Below the pieces are notes generated by a model. The model searched no databases, was not told where the DNA came from, and saw only the letters and a list, made by a program, of their open reading frames with translations. A stretch of DNA of 64,000 nt, taken from assembly GCA_030710605.1 (NCBI GenBank), contig CP092874.1:75048133-75112132 (forward strand), in the 5' to 3' direction. The translations under genes and the position numbers were made by a program. The number at the start of each line of letters is the position of its first letter. Positions within the stretch are counted from its first letter, which is position 1. Source of the stretch: Cordylochernes scorpioides (taxonomy: Eukaryota; Arthropoda; Arachnida; Pseudoscorpiones; Chernetidae). Shown piece by piece: positions 54,601 to 64,000 of the stretch.

Positions 54601-54920
54601 GACTTGATTTACATCAATGTAAATAATTAATAATTTACTTTAGAATATAACTCATTGTAAATAGATCAACTTTCTCTCTCCATGATACTAGTCATTACAG
54701 ATAAGTTCATTAAATAAACTTCTATCATTTCGCAACCTATTGTAAATAACTACCTTGTGGTTTCGTTTTATCTGCTTATGTTGTTGTTTATTTATTTGAT
54801 GTATATGTTTATTTACAGATGACGCGCTAATGCATCATAATATAAATGTTCTAAAAAAAGACTCAATTTGATGTTTGCGGAAGAACGATTGCTCGAAGCA
54901 TATTATATTTTTATAAATAA
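54601..54920. other. No recognised gene
   Basis: AT-rich. It probably includes the LINE 2 3' untranslated region. TTTGCGGAAGAACGATTGCT near 54874 resembles 43079. Confidence 0.45.
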
Positions 54921-55093
54921 AGAAGGCATATCCTGACCAAAAGCACATGTGCTTTTTAGATGATATTCATTAATTTAACCTGTTCCCTGATATTTGGCCA
55001 GCCCACTTTCTTGATAAATCAAGAAAAGCCATCCACTAGATGGCGCTCTGACATCTAAAAAGCACAAGTGCTTTTGATCAGTATATGCCTTCT
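54921..55093. mobile_element. MITE with 42-bp inverted repeats
   Basis: Ends AGAAGGCATATCCTGACCAA and CAGTATATGCCTTCT are inverted over about 42 bp (through GCTTTTTAGATG). The interior is non-coding. A diverged half copy is at 57620-57780. Confidence 0.78.
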
Positions 55094-55631
55094 ATATTTT
55101 TAATATCAACACCTGACCTTTTTATTTTCATTTTCTATTGTTTTTTCATGTGTTGAGCGTATTTACGCAAATTTGGCCTTAAATACCCATTTCTTGTTTT
55201 CTCAAGAAGCCTCTGGGACCAATTGTGTATTTTCTTTTGGTAATTCTGTTACCTACTCTACTATACAACACGAAATATTGTAAATAGTTTCACGCGCAAT
55301 TATCCAGATAGGATATAGCGTGTCTTATTTGCAACTGTTAAAAAATAAATCAATTATCATTATTATTTTTTCCTAAGTTTTTTAAGGAATTTAATTTTCA
55401 AACCTGTCATCAATAATTCAATTTTTTCTTTTTTAATATTAAAATAGAGATAAAATAATTTTATTATGAAATTTCCTATTTACACACGCGTAATCAATTT
55501 AGTTTTCAAAATAAACCTAAACATATTTAGTTCATAAAGTTCAAGAAACTTAGAGTTATTGATTACTATCTTTTTTGAAATATAAAATTCAACGGATATA
55601 CGTAATTTAATATCTGCAATTGATTTTAAAT

Positions 55632-55634
<3 letters not shown>
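55094..55634. other. AT-rich DNA with a short dispersed repeat
   Basis: The stretch 55164-55228 (TTTGGCCTTAAATACCCATT, GAAGCCTCTGGGACC) recurs inverted at about 57829-57890. Nothing else is recognised. Confidence 0.5.

Positions 55635-55683
<49 letters not shown>
55635..55683. repeat. TA microsatellite
   Basis: About 24 uninterrupted TA dinucleotides. Confidence 0.97.
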
Positions 55684-55687
<4 letters not shown>

Positions 55688-55771
55688 TTTTTCATATAAA
55701 TTTGGTCAATCACAAATGCTTTAAAATCTGTGGATTTCTACCGAAAAGGAAACGCTTTCAATTTCAAATGG

Positions 55772-55902
55772 CCAATCAGAATTAACCACGATTGAGCAGA
55801 CTAAATGTTTAGTGCTGCAACTTTATTTACAATTTTTAGATGTTTATAAATAACTTTTGAGTCAACAACTCTCCGAGTTAGACTTAAATTATTCTTTTTA
55901 AA
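55772..55902 (+). promoter_or_regulatory. Candidate RNA polymerase II promoter
   Basis: GGCCAATCAG (CCAAT box) at 55771, TATAAATA at 55845-55852, and an ATG 51 bases beyond the TATA box. Spacing fits a compact promoter, but AT-rich DNA makes chance TATA boxes common. Confidence 0.3.
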
Positions 55903-55981
55903 ATGTTCGAGTTACTAGTACAACCTAGATCCTCTGTAGATATGTTAGCGAGTATAGGAATTTTATTAAATTTTTTTGCAC
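55903..55981 (+). CDS. Possible first coding exon of an unknown gene
   Basis: ATG followed by 26 codons, starting MFELLVQPRSS, with a hydrophobic stretch toward the end (LASIGILLNFFA). It is cut by a good splice donor GCAC|GTAAGTAC. It lies in the longest stretch here without recognised transposons. No second exon was found, so this may be chance. Confidence 0.25.
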
Positions 55982-57100
55982 GTAAGTACTTTTTTTTTGT
56001 GTTAAGGATCAGCTAATATATATTTTATATAGGGTCACCAAAGTATTAATAAATTCATATTTTTAACTGATATAAATATCAGCCTTATTAAATGGGTATC
56101 TAAGGCATTTTTATTAAATGACGAAATAAACAAGATAATCGTATCATTTTGATATCGCTCAGGATATTGGCATGAAACAATAAAACCCTAAACATTATTT
56201 TAAAAGAATTTGTATAAATCCTTATTTTTAAATTTATTAAGAGATATAATTCGTGTATGCTTGACAATCAAAGATGATCACATCGTGCTCGAAAGTGAAG
56301 TTCCTAAAAGTATACCATTAGGTTTAAAAATAATTTTTGCGATGTGGGAAATGTATAATTAATCAAAATATATTTTTTACATATTTTTATAGAAAATCGT
56401 CCTTAATTTTTTTCTAAAGTACTTAGATATATTTTAGCTAAGCAAGCATTTATATTGCACACTATTTGTTACAGATTAATTTTGTTTTAGCGAGAGATTA
56501 ATATAAATGAACAAGAGGGGGTCTGAAGATTGCTGTAATGACATTCTAACTAACAAATACTTCTATCAGACAATCAGAATATAGGTTCCTACATCTGCAA
56601 GGGTTGATGGTGTATGAAACATGGCAAGAAATCTTCCAACTGCTCAAATATGAACAATGCACAATAGCACACCACATTATAACATCACTTGGGACCAAAA
56701 CTTTATATTTTTTATAACCAAATTGTTGTAATATTCATAATTAAAATGATTTGGAGATGAAATTTTACTATAGAATTATGTTATAACCAAGTTGCTGTTT
56801 TAAAAGGGGCTTTTATATCAAGGTTTCACTGTATATAAAAGTTTATTTAAAAAAATATAGTCCCACTCATCTTTAATTCAACATCCCAAGAGATCAGAAT
56901 TTCTGATTAAAGTCTGTGTTAAGATGATTATCAATTCATTGCAAGATTCACTGCTAATGGACACTTTCTTAGTACAGTTTATTGTCAACTCTTAAGGGGG
57001 TGTTGAATTATAGACAGTTAATGTAAATAGGATGATTGGCATTTGAGAAACGGTTGAATTATAGTTGGTTGAATTGAAAAGGCTACATTGTATCTTCTTC
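55982..57100. other. No recognised gene
   Basis: AT-rich. If the exon before it is real this would be intron. CAGTTGAATTATAG-type motifs near 57010-57090 and GGTTTCACTGTA at 56822 look like worn pogo-type ends. Confidence 0.45.
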
Positions 57101-57218
57101 TTCTTTCTTATCTCCACTCAATCACACTAAGGTATCAAGCTTGTAAAGCTTGAGATTTTTGATGGTGTCTGCCGGGGAAGAGTAGAGCTCATCAATGGAT
57201 GAGTCAATACAGTCAATG
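57101..57218 (-). repeat. I-like LINE 3' tail copy
   Basis: TTCTTTCTTATCTCCACTCA, TCAAGCTTGTAAAGCTTGAG and TGATGGTGTCTGCC match the 3' end of the LINE at 47085. It is 5'-truncated. Confidence 0.8.
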
Positions 57219-57619
57219 CTACATTGTATTCCTATTCAAAACAATATCAATTATTGATTTCAATAAATATAACTTATAGTTGGACTAAAGAACATTATTC
57301 AAAATTAACATCCAATCAGAAATTAGCATTGTTAATTGGCAGCCAATCAGAAATAAGCATTATTAATTGGCAGCCAATAAGAAATAAACTTATATTTACA
57401 TCAGCCAGGGAAGAGAAACCTGGCAAAGTGTAGTTATGTGTATTCACAATAATATCGCAGCCTTTGAAATTTGGTAAAATATTAAAAACAACTTGTTAAT
57501 CCATAAATATAGATAAATTGATGATGTGGTATGGTCATTCAGCAGTTAGAGCCCCAAAGTTGTCTAATTGAATCAAAATTCTTATTTTCTCTTCATATTA
57601 ATATCAATAAAAATAATAA
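57219..57619. other. No recognised gene
   Basis: AT-rich, with local repeats of AGCATT(A/G)TTAATTGGCAGCC near 57327-57372. Confidence 0.5.
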
Positions 57620-57890
57620 GGCATATTCTGACCAGGAGCACATATGCTTTTCAGATGGCAGATCACCATCTGTTGGAACAGAAATCAACTAAACATTGAT
57701 TTAGCCTGTTCCCTGATATTTGGCCAATCCAATTTCTTGATATCAAGAAAAGTCATCCACAAATACGTTTCGCGCTGTTGGCGCTCGTAAGCATTTAGCA
57801 GGCTGTACCACTGTGACCAAAAAGATTTTTGGTCCCAGAGGCTTCTTAAAAAACCAAGAAATGGGTATTTAAGGCCAAATTGATTTTTCA
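57620..57890. repeat. Diverged MITE and inverted dispersed repeat
   Basis: AAGGCATATTCTGACCAGGA and CCTGTTCCCTGATATTTGGC match the element at 54921. GTCCCAGAGGCTTCTT to GGCCAAATTG is the inverse of 55164-55228. Confidence 0.6.
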
Positions 57891-57914
57891 TATTAATAAC
57901 AATATATTTATTAC

Positions 57915-58053
57915 TCTGTAAAGGACACATAGTTGCAGAAACAAAGTGTGAGAGGTGTCCTCTTACTGGAAAGTTGATAAATAGTAAAAATGATAATTTT
58001 GTCAATGAAAATTGTCCTTTATAGAGAAGTATCCTCTCACGGAGGTTTTACTG
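57915..58053. mobile_element. pogo-like MITE
   Basis: Right end GGAGGTTTTACTG before TA; internal GTCCTTTATAGAGAAG. Left end worn. Confidence 0.65.
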
Positions 58054-58462
58054 TATAACATTTAAGCCCTGGGTTTATGACCAATATGTTCAGAGATTTT
58101 AATACAATACCTAATCCAAATTAAGACCAAAACATTTTTTTCAAATTACTTATCTCTTTGATAATGCGCAATTTGGATTATAGATTATAAACACAAGGTA
58201 ATAAGACCATCCCACACTATTTATTTATATGAATTTGGTCATATTACCTTGTGTTTACTTATCTCTTTGTATTTAGCAAATGTTTCACAGTTTAGAAACA
58301 TGTCATTATTTCAACATATGGAACCACTATTTTGCCACCTCAGAGGTTGATAGGAGGTTTTAACTGATGATCCTTCTTTAAATCAACAATTTCACCTAAC
58401 AATGAAGATAAAATATTGGATTTAAGACAGGAATTTCTGAATCTGTGGATTAGTCTTAAAGA
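58054..58462. other. No recognised gene; short palindrome
   Basis: 58190-58258 is an inverted repeat (AACACAAGGTAATAAGACCA and TGGTCATATTACCTTGTGTT) related to the flanks of the hammerhead-like repeats at 60032 and 60610. Confidence 0.55.
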
Positions 58463-58782
58463 ATCCTCTTCTCCTTTCTTATCTCCACTCAATCATATCA
58501 GGGTATCAAGCTTGTAAAGCTTGAGACTTTTGATGGTGTCTGCCGGGGATGAGTAGAGCTCATCAATGGATGAGTCAATACAGTCAATAATGCGTTTTGG
58601 GGTTGCAGGTTGACACTTAGTACATAGTGGGAAAACCTTGCAACCATTCTGGAAAGTCATTGTAGGTAGATGACCAGACTTAAGTCTGGAAATCAAAGAC
58701 TGTTGTTCTCTTGGGAGGACAGAACTGATGCCTGTCCCTCCTGCTCTGTACCAGTCATGTGCAGTATTTGAATAATAAGATA
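58463..58782 (-). pseudogene. I-like LINE C-terminus and 3' tail
   Basis: It encodes DWYRAGGTGISSVLPREQQS, then a zinc-like FPLCTKCQ motif and SIDELYSSPADTIKSLKLYK up to the stop, followed by the CTC-rich tail. It is a longer 5'-truncated copy of the element at 47085 and keeps the part deleted there. A Helitron borders its right side. Confidence 0.8.
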
Positions 58783-59227
58783 TCAACATATATAGTCACG
58801 ACCGTCTTTCCACCGTCAATTCCTCATGTCACGGATGCGCGCGCATCATCATTATGATCATTATCTAATGATAATAATAATAATAATTATTATTATATTA
58901 TTATTTTATTATTAATATATATAGTCACGACCGTCTTTCCTCAATTCCTCATGTCACGTATGCGCGCGCATCATCATTATGATCATTATCTTCTATAGAA
59001 GCTTCTATCTTTATAATTATATATATTTACAAAAAGTCAATTCGCTCGCGCCTCTAGCGGTGAAAATGAGGGGTAATACCAGCTGACCTAATGTACATGT
59101 AAAGTTTGGAGCGGGACGTTTCACAAGAGTGACATCCACGGCTCCAATTTATAATTGTAACAAATAGTATTGGAATAAAAACATTCAATCGGGTAAAACA
59201 CGGGCGTTGCCCAGGTCATTCGTCTAG
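58783..59227 (+). mobile_element. Non-autonomous Helitron, sister of 13012
   Basis: Starts TCAACATATATAGTCACGACC after A58782 and ends with hairpin CACGGGCG/GCCC, spacer and CTAG before T59228. It has two 5'-type units with the ATT microsatellite, against four in the copy at 13012-13829. The 3' 200 bp are nearly identical. Confidence 0.88.
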
Positions 59228-59546
59228 TTTAGATATATAAGATATTATAAGAATCCTTACATTTTCTAAACAAAAATATATATGATGCATTAGCCCTCCA
59301 TCTGTTATCAGAAATTGAAACTATTTTAGATGCTATGATAATAAAGTGAGAGCATTAATCTTGCTCACATCATATGAAGAGATTGAGATTGATTTATTAC
59401 AACGTCCATTATATAAGATTGAATACAGAATAAATATAAATATGAATAAATAAGATTATATAATGATAAATATATGATTAATTAGATATAAATAATTGAT
59501 AAATATACATATATTCATGATAAAATTGTGAAAAAAGTTCAAAATT
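59228..59546. other. No recognised gene
   Basis: AT-rich; nothing identified. Confidence 0.5.
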
Positions 59547-59743
59547 ATAAAATATTTTCTCACAATGAGTTTCTTTTTATTACAAAATGCTAGCTTTCAA
59601 GCGAAAATCGCTCTTCAACGGGCTTAATAAAACATCGACTATATCCTACAAGAAATATTTACAAAAACATACGCCCTCAGCATGGATATTTACACTAGCG
59701 TTTTGTAATAAAAATAAACTCATTGTGAGAAAATATTTTGTAA
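59547..59743. repeat. Penelope-type terminal repeats in inverted orientation
   Basis: AAAATATTTTCTCACAATGA to ACAAAATGCTAGC is repeated inverted at 59695-59743. The left arm continues into a minus-strand GTTGAAGAGCGA...TCGCTTGAAAGCTAGC block (59589-59622), shaped like a Penelope hammerhead core. Confidence 0.55.
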
Positions 59744-59786
59744 TTTTAAAATATACATATATATATAAAATATATATAGTCTTCAT

Positions 59787-59960
59787 TGGTGGCGCCCAAC
59801 GCGGGATAGACTGCACCACCGGTGGACTGCGAGAGTTCACAGAGTGGGCAGGTCGAGGTGTTGGCTGGTGTTACCCACCTCAAGACCAAGATGGTACTTG
59901 TAGATGGTAGCCACACTGGTTTGCCGAAGAGAGGGAGAGAAACTGTGGCATAAATAACCC
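59787..59960 (+). repeat. LTR-element leader-like segment
   Basis: GGTGGCGCCCAACGCGGGAT is a typical primer-binding-site/leader sequence of LTR retrotransposons and begins a GC-richer island. Neither an LTR before it nor a gag after it was found. Confidence 0.4.
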
Positions 59961-60031
59961 AATGAACCATTATTTCTTGTCAAAATTAAAAGTGTGGTTT
60001 GATAAAGTACAATTTGGATTATAGATTATAA

Positions 60032-60246
60032 TACAAGAAAATAAGACCTAATCCAAATAATTTATTAGTGTGTGACATTTCAGCAACAGCATTGTCACCA
60101 TCATCAGACAAAAGAATAAAATCAATTTTATTGTTTGTATTTTATGTTTTCTTTATTTTTTATTCTTTTGTCTGATGATGGTGACAATGCTGTTGCCGAA
60201 CATCGCACACTATTAAATTATTTGGATTAGGTCTTATTTTCTTGTA
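60032..60246. repeat. Palindrome with two hammerhead-like motifs
   Basis: Arms of about 88 bp are inverted (CAAGAAAATAAGACCTAATC outward). The right arm (+) has CTGATGA at 60172, a stem GGTGACA/TGTTGCC with loop ATGC, and GAA; the left arm has the same on the minus strand, ending GAAATGTCAC. This is the order of a hammerhead ribozyme core. Catalysis untested. Confidence 0.55.
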
Positions 60247-60609
60247 AAAGTGTGGTTTCTTTTTCAGGTGCTTTTTCTTTAATTATTAAAATTGACCTAT
60301 TTTTTGTCTTTCCCATGCTATTATATAAGGAAAGTGGGTCCACCTACATTTTACTGATAATGGACAAAGAAAGCCCTTGATAGGGAGTTGGTCAATCCAG
60401 CAGTGGGGAAACCTCCCCACTTTGATCTATTTACCAGACAACCATTGGCTTATATAGGAAGCACTTTTACAGTAATTTATATCTTGTGTAATAGTAGGAC
60501 CTTGTTATAGCAGCCTCATTTATGACACAGGAACTTGGTTATGACACCTTAGTTCTATAGTTCCAAGTTTAAAGGTTCAATTCTCATAACCATAGTTATA
60601 ACAACATTG
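60247..60609. other. No recognised gene
   Basis: AT-rich with TTATAGCAGCC/TTATAACAACA-type inverted motifs near 60495-60605, probably a worn MITE. Confidence 0.4.
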
Positions 60610-60740
60610 ATAAGGCACAATTTGGATTATAGATTATAAACAGAAGGTAATAAGACCAAATCCAAATAAATAAATAGTGTGTGACTTTTCGGTAACAGCG
60701 TTGTTACCATCTTCAGACAAAAGTACTGAATTGGTAAATT
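60610..60740 (-). repeat. Hammerhead-like repeat, single arm
   Basis: Minus strand: CTGAAGA, stem GGTAACA/TGTTACC with loop ACGC, GAAAAGTCAC (60680-60717). Same family as 60032, with paired changes in the stem. Confidence 0.5.
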
Positions 60741-60870
60741 GGTAAAATTTCTGGAAGATGTGGAATGAGGGCCAGGAGCTTGAGATAGTCATGGTACTAG
60801 AGATAGACATGACACAGAACCTAATCTATCTTATCATTCAGATAAAATCCCAGGCTTCTTTATTACAGTT

Positions 60871-61109
60871 TTTTTTTTTTTGCTTATCCCTAGTACACGT
60901 GGTACAGGCCATGATAATCATGGTGGGTAGTTAGCGACCGCTTTTTACTGTAAGCGCACCACATGTCTACACATGTGAAAGCAGTTCGACTTTGCACTTA
61001 CAAATGTGCCAGAGCCCCGTTTGGTTACTTGCACTCGCTGGTGGGGTTGGACTTTTGCAAGAATCGGGGGGCCATTGGAGCATTTTTTTTTTTTTATTTA
61101 TTTATTTAT
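60871..61109 (-). mobile_element. SINE copy lacking the tRNA head
   Basis: Body and poly-A tail nearly identical to 51303-51612, with target duplication TTATTACAGTT (60860-60870, 61110-61120). It stops in the A-rich linker with an AAAT-type extension, so the copy inserted without a promoter head. Confidence 0.85.
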
Positions 61110-61215
61110 TTATTACAGTTAAACTGTGAGAATCATATTCACACCTTCTACATAAAAAGAAATTCATTGGGCTCTACATACATATCTCAAGAGAATGTAA
61201 ACAATTAATGTTATA

Positions 61216-61440
61216 CAGTTAAGCCTGTCTATAGCGCCTCCCTCTCTATAGCACCCAATTTTAAATACGTACTACGATTAGATTTACATTAAAAGTGACC
61301 TGTCTATAGCACCCTATTTTGGTTAGTCCCAAGAGGGGACGCTATATTTTCTGATTTTAGATATATGGTCTGGTAACAACTTTGATTTTATGGAGCCATG
61401 GAGAGGAAACAACAGTATTTATAGCACTATGGTAAAAATA
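61216..61440. mobile_element. MITE (CAGTTAAACCTGTCTATAGCG family), incomplete
   Basis: Starts CAGTTAAGCCTGTCTATAGC after TA. Internal TTTTAAATACGTACTACG is shared with the next two copies. The right end is worn. Confidence 0.65.
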
Positions 61441-61611
61441 CAGTTAAAGCTGTCTATAGCGCCCCCTCTAAATAGCGTCTCCCTCTCTTTAGCGCCCGAT
61501 TTTAAATACGTAGTACGATGCTATTTACATTAACCTATCTATAGCACCCCCTCTCTATAGCACCCAATTTTGGTGAGTCCCAAGAGGAGGCGCTATAGAC
61601 AGGTTTAACTG
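61441..61611. mobile_element. MITE (CAGTTAAACCTGTCTATAGCG family)
   Basis: Termini CAGTTAAAGCTGTCTATAGC and GCTATAGACAGGTTTAACTG with TA on both sides; 171 bp, non-coding, with internal repeats of the terminal motif. Confidence 0.82.
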
Positions 61612-61631
61612 TATAATTATATTTTTAATAT

Positions 61632-61760
61632 TTTATTTATTTCGTGTCAGTTTACAGGTGTTACATTCTGTGCATAACTCACGGAGTCACATTGTCCTGG
61701 CTTTTTAATCATGGTGAGTTGTTGAGTTAGAGGTGTCCCCTCACAACCTTACAAGAGATG
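61632..61760 (-). repeat. Retroposon 3' tail copy
   Basis: TTTATTTATTTCGTGTCAGT through ACAGGTGTTACATTC to GTCCTGGCT is the inverse of 43978-44136. Confidence 0.55.
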
Positions 61761-61775
61761 GCATTTTTTATAATA

Positions 61776-61936
61776 CAGTTAAACCTGTCTATAGCGCCCC
61801 CTCTAAATAGGGCCTCCCTCTCTATAGCACCCGATTTTAAATACGTAGTACGATGTGATTTACATTAAAAGTGACCTGTCTATAGCACCCTATTTTGGCG
61901 AGTCCCAAGAGGGGGCGCTATAGACAGGTTTAACTG
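61776..61936. mobile_element. MITE (CAGTTAAACCTGTCTATAGCG family)
   Basis: Perfect 20-bp-range termini CAGTTAAACCTGTCTATAGC and its inverse, TA on both sides, 161 bp. Confidence 0.85.
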
Positions 61937-62095
61937 TACTAGGTTCAGTACATGAATAGGTTCAGAAAGCAAGTTTTGACCTTTTGGTAATGGCCTTGTT
62001 TCCAACAGACTAAAGTGTCCCAAATAGAGTTGACCAAGGTGCACAATGGTGAAAATACTGTTACAGAAATGCCGCATTTATCTTTTTATTTGGTG

Positions 62096-62175
62096 TTGGT
62101 ACAATTTGGTTTATTGATTGAAAACACAATCCAAATGTATAGTGTGTGACGTTTCGGTACCAACACTGTTCATTT
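62096..62175 (-). repeat. Hammerhead-like repeat, partial
   Basis: Minus strand GTTGGTACCGAAACGTCACA keeps the GAAAC-GUC-ACACA part of the motif; the CTGATGA part is lost. Confidence 0.45.
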
Positions 62176-62176
62176 T

Positions 62177-62259
62177 ATTTCTTCTTCTTTCTTATCTCCA
62201 CTCAATCATATTAGGGTATCAAGCTTGTAAAGCTTGAGACTTTTGATGGTGTCTGCTTT
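62177..62259 (-). repeat. I-like LINE 3' tail copy
   Basis: TTCTTCTTTCTTATCTCCAC to TGATGGTGTCTGC, a very short 5'-truncated insertion. Confidence 0.78.
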
Positions 62260-62289
62260 GACAACTATCATGACTGGGTGAAGTAGAAT

Positions 62290-62565
62290 GCCTTTTTGTC
62301 ATTAAGACTGAGCACTACTCAGTGGCAGGCCGACTTAGCTCCAAAAGAAATGGCCGCCTCTGGCATGAGGAACAGATGCCATGTGCAGCCGCTCCTAACA
62401 TGGAGTACAAACGCTGCTCATCCTGTATCCCCGGTTTAGGAACCCTTACAGGGTACTATCAGCCGGGCCAGCTGAGCCCAGGTTTTTTAGTGAGCTTGTT
62501 ACTGCTCCCCCTCTTCCTTTTTCATCCGGGCTTGGGACCGGCAAAGGCGGAGTTTCATTTTATTT
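62290..62565 (+). repeat. Dispersed repeat, SINE-like
   Basis: GCTCATCCTGTATCCCCGG and CAGCCGGGCCAGCTGAGCCC match, less diverged in GC, motifs in the host segment at 36620-36700 and 41425-41500. It ends GGGACCGGCAAAGGCGGAG. It is GC-rich and an open frame across it is probably incidental. Confidence 0.45.
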
Positions 62566-62875
62566 GATGTTATTAATCCCATGAATTTCATCTATCAGTC
62601 AATTGGTGCTTATCAATAGTACAGATAACTAGAATCATACTTAGAGACTGTAAGCCCATCACTAGTTTGCAAATCAAAAGACATTTAACCTTAGTGCTTA
62701 TAAGATGTCAAAAGTCCCCCATTTGGGTATTTACACTTATCTGTAAGTTGGGCAATCAGAGTATGTGAGCAATTCTATTTTTAATAAAACCCTGCTTCAA
62801 TGTTGATTTGACCCTAGGACCTAGAAGTTAAAATCAGCAACTAAGCCAACTTTAAATTCCTTTCTAAAAAACATA
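62566..62875. other. No recognised gene
   Basis: Nothing identified. Confidence 0.45.
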
Positions 62876-63914
62876 CAGTATAACCTCGTTAATTCGACAC
62901 ATGCAAATTCAACACTACTTTAATTAGACCATATTCTGATGTCCCGACCCCCGGCCTATCAAATAACAAACCGTAATTCGACAGTATCGATAATACGACG
63001 GTTCCAATAGTTCGACCATTTTAAAATTCTAATTTCTACAGATGAATGTTTTTTTTACATGCAACTTTACCGCTAAAAAGGTATTATGGGGGCGGAGCGT
63101 GGCGATGATCGGCGGGCGCCAATAGGATCACTCCTGCGCACTTTTGGTTTCTGTTAGTTTATGTTTTACTTTGCAGTGCTGTTGCGCAATGTCGTGAGTG
63201 ATATTTTAAAAAAATATTTTTTTTTTTGTGGTAATTTAGGCATCGTGCGCTAATAAATAATATTTTCTTTTTAATTTTCAGCATTGAAATATTTTAGTTA
63301 TTTTAAAATTTACAAATAATTTCCTTTTAAATAAATAAATCTTCATAAAATGTAGCCACAATGATTATGATAACATTATATTTCATTATTACATTTCCAT
63401 GTTATAAAAGTTTAAACACAAAATCAATAACACCTGCAGCAACAGTAGATGCCTTTAATACAATAAAAACACTTTGTTATTTAAAACACATTCCAGAGGA
63501 AGAAAGGCATGCATGTTTTTTTAAATAGACCATCTGGAATACATCCTGAATAGGATTTCAGCGCAAAAACAGACATCTATAAAGGAATTTTTAAATTTTC
63601 TTTTTATTTTCCTTATTTATTTCCTTTCAACTGCTATATACTTCAAATAGAACAAAATATTATTTGTAATTATTTATGTTTCAAAAATATGTATTATTGC
63701 CATTTTGTCCCTGATACTAAAAGTTAATCATGAAAATTTCAAAAAAAAAAATAAAAAAAGCTCACACACAATGGTTTCAATTAATATAATTAATTTATAT
63801 TACAAAGCAATTTTTAAAAAATATTATTTTAATGAATTATCTTAATTCAACACTTCCTTTAATTCAACCGAAAGCTCTGATCCCTTGGGGTGTTGAATTA
63901 AAGAGGTTCGACTG
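62876..63914. mobile_element. Tigger/pogo-like non-autonomous transposon
   Basis: Termini CAGTATAACCTCGTTAATTC and its counterpart ending GAGGTTCGACTG, TA on both sides, 1039 bp. Subterminal AATTCGAC/GTTGAATT repeats occur on both sides. Inside is a GC-rich patch with GGCGGAGCG and CCAATAGG (63090-63125) that could be the old promoter. No transposase remains. Confidence 0.72.
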
Positions 63915-63933
63915 TATTTGTTGGTTCTAAATA

Positions 63934-64000
63934 CAGTAGAACCTCCCTTAAGCAGACACCCTGCTAGTGGACACCACTCCACAAAGGACAGTTTTCATTT
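63934..64000. mobile_element. pogo-like MITE, cut by window end
   Basis: CAGTAGAACCTCCCTTAAGC after TA, then GGACAGTTTTCATTT, the left half of the family described at 562. Confidence 0.72.

Noticed and set aside
55480..55713. Open frame with a long Ile-Tyr run
   Set aside because: Translation of the TA microsatellite.
62322..62567. 81-codon open frame in a GC-rich patch
   Set aside because: It lies in a dispersed repeat whose other copies in the window are not open in this frame.

Overview
This window is repeat-dominated, AT-rich nuclear DNA of an animal, most likely an arthropod. The evidence is a combination of Ty3/Gypsy and Ty1/Copia LTR elements, R1-like and I-like LINEs, a Penelope-like element, mariner and IS630-type transposons, several Helitron families and a tRNA-derived SINE. 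No bacterial features, rRNA genes or stand-alone tRNA genes were found. No complete host protein gene was recognised. The species cannot be fixed from sequence alone.

Left part (1-9.6 kb). A Helitron 3' end opens the window. A series of exon-like modules follows (1.77-1.93, 7.5-9.6 kb), each bounded by good splice sites. They share a short hairpin, and the three longer ones add a second hairpin whose arms differ in sequence while pairing is kept. Four of the modules are tandem copies. This is the best candidate here for an undescribed locus: a structured noncoding RNA gene, or an amplified retroelement leader. Between the modules lie tandem repeats, a truncated autonomous Helitron gene (5.2-5.7 kb) and a SINE.

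Middle (10.6-41.8 kb). The same ~4.7 kb host segment occurs twice, on either side of a 100-N gap. The left copy carries two nests. Copia (12915-23464) has in its 5' LTR a Gypsy element and a Helitron, and in its integrase region another Helitron. A minus-strand Gypsy (23765-35757) has in its 5' LTR a Helitron composite that contains a nearly complete R1-like LINE. The right copy has none of these insertions and supplies both empty target sites. The dovetail layout suggests two unmerged haplotypes. The host segment contains a 44-bp minisatellite (21 versus 33 units), a 60-bp minisatellite and a decayed DD34E transposase gene.

Right part (41.8-64 kb). This holds small DNA elements (pogo/Tigger-like MITEs, a long hairpin element with a transposase C-terminus in its loop), a full-length but broken mariner, and a decayed R1-like LINE interrupted by an I-like LINE, a solo LTR, a SINE and a Penelope-like element. 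Beyond lie MITE clusters, hammerhead-like palindromes, repeated LINE 3' tails and another Helitron. A CCAAT/TATA promoter with a possible short first coding exon near 55.8-56.0 kb is the only hint of a host protein gene.

The elements interact mainly by nesting, and their target duplications and empty sites give a relative insertion history. Most coding regions are broken; the LINE ORF2 at 30438-33485 is the main intact one.
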